A program made the position numbers and the translations under genes. A stretch of 54,805 bases of DNA from an uncultured Mycoplasmatota bacterium. Its GTDB lineage: Bacteria > Bacillota_I > Bacilli_A > RF39 > UBA660. Shown one piece after another: positions 50,697-54,805 of the stretch (position 1 is its first letter; the number at the start of each line of letters is the position of its first letter). Location: positions 1 through 54,805 of the forward strand of contig UQVR01000004.1 of NCBI GenBank assembly GCA_900544625.1. Direction: 5' to 3'. Below the pieces are notes generated by a model. That model was not told the DNA's origin. It made no database searches and was given only the letters and a program-made list of their open reading frames with translations.

Positions 50697-52349
50697 TTAA
50701 TATGTTCTTACAAAATTCTTTTCCTTTAAATATGTAATAATATAATTTATTTCATCTTCTTGTGTTGCTTCGCTATGTTGAGATTTAAATGCATTTAGGT
50801 TATATATAACATCATTTATATTTATATTATTAATATTATTTATTTCTGTTAGTCTACTTAGAATTGTTGCTATATTAGTATCCATTGTTGTTAATTTATC
50901 ATTAATTGAAGCTATGCTGTTATTTATTTCACTAATATTTGTATTTATTCCTTGTAATAATGAATTGTTATTATTTACAGTATCACTAACTCCATTTAAA
51001 CTTCCATTTAACGCTAAGTATTTATTATTTACTAAAGTTGCGTTTGCATTAATAGACGTTTTAATTTGTGTAAATTCTGTACCTTGTGTTGAAGCTATAC
51101 TTCCAATTCCATTATTTAATGAAGTGAAATCACTTACTTGTTGTTCTTTTACTTTAGCAAATCCATTTGTTAAATTAGTATTTAATCCATTATAAGCACT
51201 ATTTACTACACTTTTAATACTTTCAGATTCTTTTGTTAAAGCACTATTTAGTCCTTTGAATTCGTCTGTTAATTTTGTATCAAGTGCATTTAATTTTGCT
51301 TGGTTCCAATTAAATCCATCTGTGATTTGTGTTCCAATAGCATTTAACTTTGCTTGGTTCCAATTAAATCCATCTGTAATTTGTGTTCCAACAGCATTTA
51401 ATTTTGCTTGGTTCCAATTAAATCCATCTGTAATTTGTGTTCCAACAGCATTTAATTTGGCTTGGTTCCAATTAAATCCATCTGTAATTTGTGTTCCAAC
51501 AGCATTCAATTTTGCTTGGTTCCAATTAAATCCATCTGTGATTTGTGTTCCAATAGCATTTAATTTTGCTTGGTTCCAATTAAATCCAGCTAGGATATTA
51601 TTTTCGATGCTATTTAAAGAATTATTTATTCTATTATAATAATTATCTAGTTTAACATTTAAATTTTGATTATAATTATCTAGTTTAACATTTAAATTTC
51701 GATTATAATTATCTAGTTTAACATTTAAATTTTGATTATAATTATCTAGTTTAACATTTAAATTTTGGTTATAAGTATCCAATTTTGTATTTAAACCATT
51801 ATTAATGTTATCAAGTTTAATATTAAGATTTTCATTATTTGTATCTAGTTTTTGATTTAATGATAAAAATTCATTATCAATTTTTTGATTTACATTAATA
51901 AAATTAGTTCTTGTTTCATCACTAAAATTATTTATTTGATCTTTTAAACTATTATAATTTTTATTATTTAATTCCACTAATGAGTTGTAGTGAGAATCAA
52001 CAGTATTTAAAATGTTTTCACTATTTTCATTAATTGTTTTGTCTAATGATTCATATTTTTCGTTAATATTTTTGTTTGTGGCAGAATTTAAATCTTTTTG
52101 TACTTTTTCTAAATTAGCAATTTCTTCAGCAATTTTTTTATCTAATAAATTAACTCTTTCTTGTAATTCACTTGCTAATTTTGTTGTATTTTTCTTGCTA
52201 TTATCAATTTCACTAATTACTTCTGGAATACTATCATTTTCAATATTTATTACTTTGTATAATGATACACCAGCTAAAGCTAAAAGAACAATAGCAACAA
52301 TACAAGATATAACAATATAAACTATATTATTCTTATTTCCTTTTTTCAT
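50697..52349 (-). CDS. Membrane-anchored long coiled-coil protein with 11- and 18-residue repeats
   Basis: 550 residues. One membrane helix (about 8-28) is followed by a long extracytoplasmic coiled coil. Residues about 190-245 repeat an 11-residue unit (YNQNLNVKLDN, four or more copies); about 255-360 repeat an 18-residue unit (WNQAKLNAVGTQITDGFN, six copies). Eleven (one hendecad) and 18 (7+11) are the periods of weakly right-handed coiled coils. The rest uses heptads rich in Asn, Ser and Leu, ending in a globular tail. Trp at fixed positions is unusual. Likely a stalk or tape-measure-like surface fibre; function unknown. Confidence 0.75.
   Translation of the reverse strand: MKKGNKNNIVYIVISCIVAIVLLALAGVSLYKVINIENDSIPEVISEIDNSKKNTTKLASELQERVNLLDKKIAEEIANLEKVQKDLNSATNKNINEKYESLDKTINENSENILNTVDSHYNSLVELNNKNYNSLKDQINNFSDETRTNFINVNQKIDNEFLSLNQKLDTNNENLNIKLDNINNGLNTKLDTYNQNLNVKLDNYNQNLNVKLDNYNRNLNVKLDNYNQNLNVKLDNYYNRINNSLNSIENNILAGFNWNQAKLNAIGTQITDGFNWNQAKLNAVGTQITDGFNWNQAKLNAVGTQITDGFNWNQAKLNAVGTQITDGFNWNQAKLNAIGTQITDGFNWNQAKLNALDTKLTDEFKGLNSALTKESESIKSVVNSAYNGLNTNLTNGFAKVKEQQVSDFTSLNNGIGSIASTQGTEFTQIKTSINANATLVNNKYLALNGSLNGVSDTVNNNNSLLQGINTNISEINNSIASINDKLTTMDTNIATILSRLTEINNINNININDVIYNLNAFKSQHSEATQEDEINYIITYLKEKNFVRTY
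51275..51594 (-). repeat. Six 54-bp in-frame repeats
   Basis: Encode the 18-residue unit WNQAKLNAVGTQITDGFN; copies differ mainly by synonymous or Ile/Val changes. This is a tandem coding array, not a CRISPR. Confidence 0.9.
51640..51800 (-). repeat. Four to five 33-bp in-frame repeats
   Basis: Encode the 11-residue unit YNQNLNVKLDN; near-identical copies, a hotspot for length variation. Confidence 0.85.
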
Positions 52350-52360
52350 ATTTACCTCTC

Positions 52361-53482
52361 CTACTTAATTTTTTTATAAGTATTTTCATAAAACACTTTA
52401 TAATCTTCAACACTCTTTGTGATATCATTATTAAACTTTGTTTTGGCTTTCTTTTCAAGATATTCATCTAATTTTTTATCATCTAATGGTAATCTTTTAA
52501 TAATTGAATAAGCATATTTAGTTTTAATAACATCACTTATCTCATTTTCTTTAAGACTATCAACCGCATTGTAAACTTCTTCTAAAACATTATCTTTAGT
52601 AAAGTATAAGTTATTATCTTCGCTTGCTTCTTCACTATATTTTTCTACTAATTTTTCAAAGTCTACACCTGATTTAGCTTCTTTTAGAATTGCTTCTATT
52701 AAAGTTTTCTTTTGATTTACTACTGTATTGCTTAAACTTTCTAAAGTATTTGTATCAACTATTCCTAATACTATTTGATTAATTTTATAGTATTCTTTGT
52801 AATAATTATTTGTTTCTTTCTTTATTTCTTCTTCAGTTAAGTAATTTTTCTTTCCTTTAGTATAAAGAGTTTCAAAAACTTTTTCATATAGTTTGTTTGA
52901 TTCTAAATAACTTCTATAAGCTTTTTTAGTAGTTTTATTTTTTCTTAAAAAACTATTAAATTTTCCATGACTACCAAAACTATCAATTATGCTTTTAATT
53001 TTTTTGTTTATTGCTTCTTCATCTTCTTTAGTTAATTTGATATTATTTTCACTAGCTATTTTTTTAATAGCACTACGATATTTTAATTCTGATACTGCTT
53101 CTTGCTTTAAATATTCAGAAACTGTCATATTAACTGAAGATAATTGTTCATCTAGTGTTGCATCAGGTATTTCACTTGCATCTTTTCCAAAATAATTATA
53201 TTTCAAATTATATAGACTCATATTCACATCTGCCTTAGAATATTTGTCATCATTAATGGAAAGTGCTGTAAATGATAAAGATAATTTTAAAAATAATAAT
53301 GTGAAGATTATAATAAGAATTATTATAGTTAAAATACTGAATATCACTTTGTGAGTACATATAAAATTCCAAATATTTTTTAAAATATTTGTTTTCTTTT
53401 TTGATGTCACACTTTTTGAACCTTTCTTTGGTGTTGTTTCATCCACCATATTTTTCTTACTTCCAGTAGCTTTCGTAGCCAT
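52361..53482 (-). CDS. PrsA/SurA-like foldase, membrane-anchored
   Basis: 373 residues. A basic cytoplasmic N-terminus (1-45) and one membrane helix (about 47-70) replace the lipoprotein signal of classical PrsA. A SurA-like helical N-domain follows (about 75-215; ASEIPDATLDEQL, VSEYLKQEAVSELKYRSAI), then a parvulin-type peptidyl-prolyl isomerase region (about 225-325; KINQIVLGI, ESGVDFEKL-like KSGVDFEKLVEKYSEEA, NEISDVIKTKYAYSIIKR). It probably assists folding of exported proteins such as the neighbouring coiled-coil and Hint proteins. Eleven bases before the coiled-coil gene, so likely one operon. Confidence 0.82.
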   Translation of the reverse strand: MATKATGSKKNMVDETTPKKGSKSVTSKKKTNILKNIWNFICTHKVIFSILTIIILIIIFTLLFLKLSLSFTALSINDDKYSKADVNMSLYNLKYNYFGKDASEIPDATLDEQLSSVNMTVSEYLKQEAVSELKYRSAIKKIASENNIKLTKEDEEAINKKIKSIIDSFGSHGKFNSFLRKNKTTKKAYRSYLESNKLYEKVFETLYTKGKKNYLTEEEIKKETNNYYKEYYKINQIVLGIVDTNTLESLSNTVVNQKKTLIEAILKEAKSGVDFEKLVEKYSEEASEDNNLYFTKDNVLEEVYNAVDSLKENEISDVIKTKYAYSIIKRLPLDDKKLDEYLEKKAKTKFNNDITKSVEDYKVFYENTYKKIK

Positions 53483-53531
53483 ACCAATTCCCCCTCACTA
53501 TTACAAAATACTCTTCGTAATAATGTTTTTT

Positions 53532-53573
53532 ATTCTATCATAAATTCGACAAAAGTCAATATATTTCGACAAA
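53532..53573 (-). promoter_or_regulatory. Promoter of the foldase operon flanked by direct repeats
   Basis: Minus-strand TTGACT (53554-53559), 16-base spacer, TAGAAT (53532-53537). Two identical TTTGTCGAA repeats (53565-53573 and 53545-53553), 20 bp apart, flank the -35 box like a two-site operator. Confidence 0.6.
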
Positions 53574-53614
53574 TTTATGACTCTATATATTGTATTCTTT
53601 TTGTCTTTTTTAAA

Positions 53615-53643
53615 AAACTAAAAATACACCTTTATCTGGTGTA
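53615..53643 (-). terminator. Terminator after the Hint gene
   Basis: Minus-strand stem TACACC/GGTGTA with a 7-base loop, followed by two T runs (53624-53621 and 53618-53612). Confidence 0.75.
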
Positions 53644-53651
53644 CTTTTAAA

Positions 53652-54805
53652 TTATAAATTAATATTCTTACTTTTTCTGTTACCACTAAGTAAGCCATTT
53701 GCAAAGTAATTATTATATTTTTCTGTAAATAATGTACAATGATTTATTTCTTCTTCAATATGTTCATGTTTTATTAATTCTATTTTTTCATTATCAATAT
53801 TTAAACCATGATCTCCAATATTCCATTCTTCCATATACATAAACTTTTTATTTTCAACATTATAGAATCTATGTCTATGTATTGTTGTAATAATTGTTCC
53901 ATCACTAAAATACCAATTATCATAACATGTATGTTTTTTATTCATAGTTCCATCGCATTCAATAACAGTATCTGTATCTAATTCCAATGTAAATGGATTT
54001 ATACATATTACTTTATCACCAACTTTGATATCTTTTAATTTCTTACGGCGTCTTCTCTTCTTTCCTTTTTCATCTATTTCTTCAACATCTATCAAAGTAT
54101 CTGGGGTAAGGCAACTAAACCAGAATCCCATAATATAATATTGATTATCTGTGATATCTGATGCTGGTACAGAGGGATTAGTTAATGTTTTTGCATATTC
54201 ATTTATATTATTTAAAGTATTTAATATTTTATTTTGCCTTTTGATAATATTAACTTTAGTTGTGTAGCAATTGGAATCATTTCCTCTTTTTTCACAACTA
54301 TCAGATTCACGATGTATATTGTCAATCACCCCGTCGCTATATAGAGTGTTAGATGTTGCGATAGCTAAAGCTCCATTATTTTCAGAATGAAATATGCTGT
54401 CTATCACAATTTCACCAAGACACATCGGCATATATGCTGTGCAATTTCCTAGATAACCCCATGCTTTTTTTTCATAATAATAAGTAAACGGATGTATTTT
54501 GCTTTTATAACTCCAGTTATCTGAGTAATTTGAGTTTAGCCACTCTTCCCAAGTCATATCATTATCAGCTTGAAATTCCACATCGTCTAGATAAAATGCA
54601 AAAGTGTTTGTCTTAATTTTTTGGCTAACAACATATGTATTCGAATATTTCCCATTTGTATCCATTACTTTTGCTACTATTCTATAGTTTGTGTGATTAC
54701 TTAAATTACTAAATGTATAACTATTACTTGTACTTTCTGTAAAAGTACTTCCATTATCTATTGAATAATAGTATTTTGATATATTATTTGTTCCTTTACT
54801 TGCTG
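53652..54805 (-). CDS. FN3-containing protein ending in a Hint (intein/hedgehog) domain, partial
   Basis: The frame is open to the right edge, so the N-terminus is missing. The first visible residues (KYYYSIDNGSTF, then YTFSNLSNHTNYRIVAKV) are a fibronectin type III repeat. A middle domain has EEWLNSNYSDNW and several Cys. The C-terminus is a Hint domain: CLTPDTLIDVEE (catalytic Cys at 54111-54113), LKDIKVGDKVICIN, a block B-like TIITTIHRHRFY with His, MEEWNIGDH, and a closing YFANGLLSGNR. Only about ten residues follow. Hint domains cleave or ligate at their own N-terminal Cys; with almost no C-extein this one may release or anchor the upstream part. Confidence 0.8.
   Translation of the reverse strand, partial: ASKGTNNISKYYYSIDNGSTFTESTSNSYTFSNLSNHTNYRIVAKVMDTNGKYSNTYVVSQKIKTNTFAFYLDDVEFQADNDMTWEEWLNSNYSDNWSYKSKIHPFTYYYEKKAWGYLGNCTAYMPMCLGEIVIDSIFHSENNGALAIATSNTLYSDGVIDNIHRESDSCEKRGNDSNCYTTKVNIIKRQNKILNTLNNINEYAKTLTNPSVPASDITDNQYYIMGFWFSCLTPDTLIDVEEIDEKGKKRRRRKKLKDIKVGDKVICINPFTLELDTDTVIECDGTMNKKHTCYDNWYFSDGTIITTIHRHRFYNVENKKFMYMEEWNIGDHGLNIDNEKIELIKHEHIEEEINHCTLFTEKYNNYFANGLLSGNRKSKNINL

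Noticed and set aside
51256..51639. 127-residue plus-strand frame opposite the coiled-coil repeats, and the 54-bp repeats as a CRISPR array
   Set aside because: The repeats are contiguous in-frame codons with no spacers, and the opposite frame is a by-product of the repeat.
1..54805. Mollicute genetic code (TGA as Trp)
   Set aside because: Conserved Trp positions are TGG (for example in thioredoxin WCGPC and the MraY and Tgt motifs), and TGA ends rpoD and the Panacea antitoxin.
1..54805. tRNA, rRNA, prophage, ICE or origin
   Set aside because: No cloverleaf with CCA-like ends, no ribosomal RNA sequence, no integrase, terminase, capsid or relaxase genes; gaps between genes are short and AT-rich. 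The Hint protein alone is not evidence for a prophage.

Overview
The window is about 54.8 kb of very AT-rich DNA (roughly 27-30% GC by eye) from a low-GC Gram-positive bacterium. Gene order and protein families (SigA/DnaG/TrmK, YlbL/YlbJ, Tgt/YrzE, SpoVID/YsxE, a T-box ahead of valS, FtsW/MraY/PBP) point to the Bacilli. TGG encodes Trp and TGA is used as a stop, so it is not a code-4 mollicute. Shine-Dalgarno sequences are clear (AGGTGAT, GGAGG). Three sporulation families (SpoVID, YsxE, YlbJ) suggest a spore-former or a recent descendant of one. A streamlined gut Bacilli lineage (Erysipelotrichales/RF39-like) is my inference, not something the sequence proves. No rRNA, tRNA, CRISPR array, IS transposase or integrase was recognised.

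Layout. 0-5.3 kb: competence genes (comEC cut by the left edge, comEA), YlbL protease, short YlbJ, three pseudopilin-like genes. 5.3-9.3 kb: SpoVID/YsxE, a Panacea-type toxin-antitoxin pair, a stand-alone Smr protein, a PfkB sugar kinase. 9.3-11.1 kb: a secreted or anchored surface protein whose last ~70 codons jump to about 59% GC and look like the variable region of a diversity-generating retroelement (DGR), followed by two related hairpins. 11.2-15.4 kb: DUF421, YrzE, Tgt, membrane proteins, ribosomal protein L28. 15.4-19.2 kb: Fic protein and a PlsC / acyl-CoA ligase / PlsC operon. 19.2-19.7 kb: a compact locus resembling a type I toxin-antitoxin system (38-residue hydrophobic peptide, antisense RNA, long 5'-3' RNA pairing). 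19.7-22.5 kb: valS with T-box leader. 22.4-26.2 kb: membrane-anchored proteins built from a repeated module. 26.3-28.6 kb: prepilin peptidase and PilC/ComGB. 28.7-32.5 kb: YqfQ-like, trmK, sigA, dnaG. 32.5-36.7 kb: Ig-like surface protein, degenerate RnfD/RnfC pair, uvrC. 36.7-42 kb: short YigZ, a giant pseudopilin, thioredoxin, CvpA, RNase HIII. 42-46.2 kb: Rpn-type nuclease, ECF sigma/anti-sigma, flavodoxin, a frameshifted ogt, 3-hydroxyacyl-CoA dehydrogenase. 46.3-54.8 kb: FtsW, MraY, PBP with PASTA, a long coiled-coil membrane protein, a PrsA-like foldase, and an FN3-Hint protein running off the right edge.

How the parts fit. Prepilin peptidase, PilC and four pseudopilin-like proteins, together with ComEA/ComEC, outline a DNA-uptake or pilus machine whose ATPase lies outside the window. 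One pseudopilin (3774-4682) shares its C-terminal domain with the putative DGR target (9487-11106). This suggests the lineage uses one domain fold both as a fixed pilus tip and as a diversified surface ligand. The DGR-like variable region and the type I TA-like locus are the two most interesting signals.
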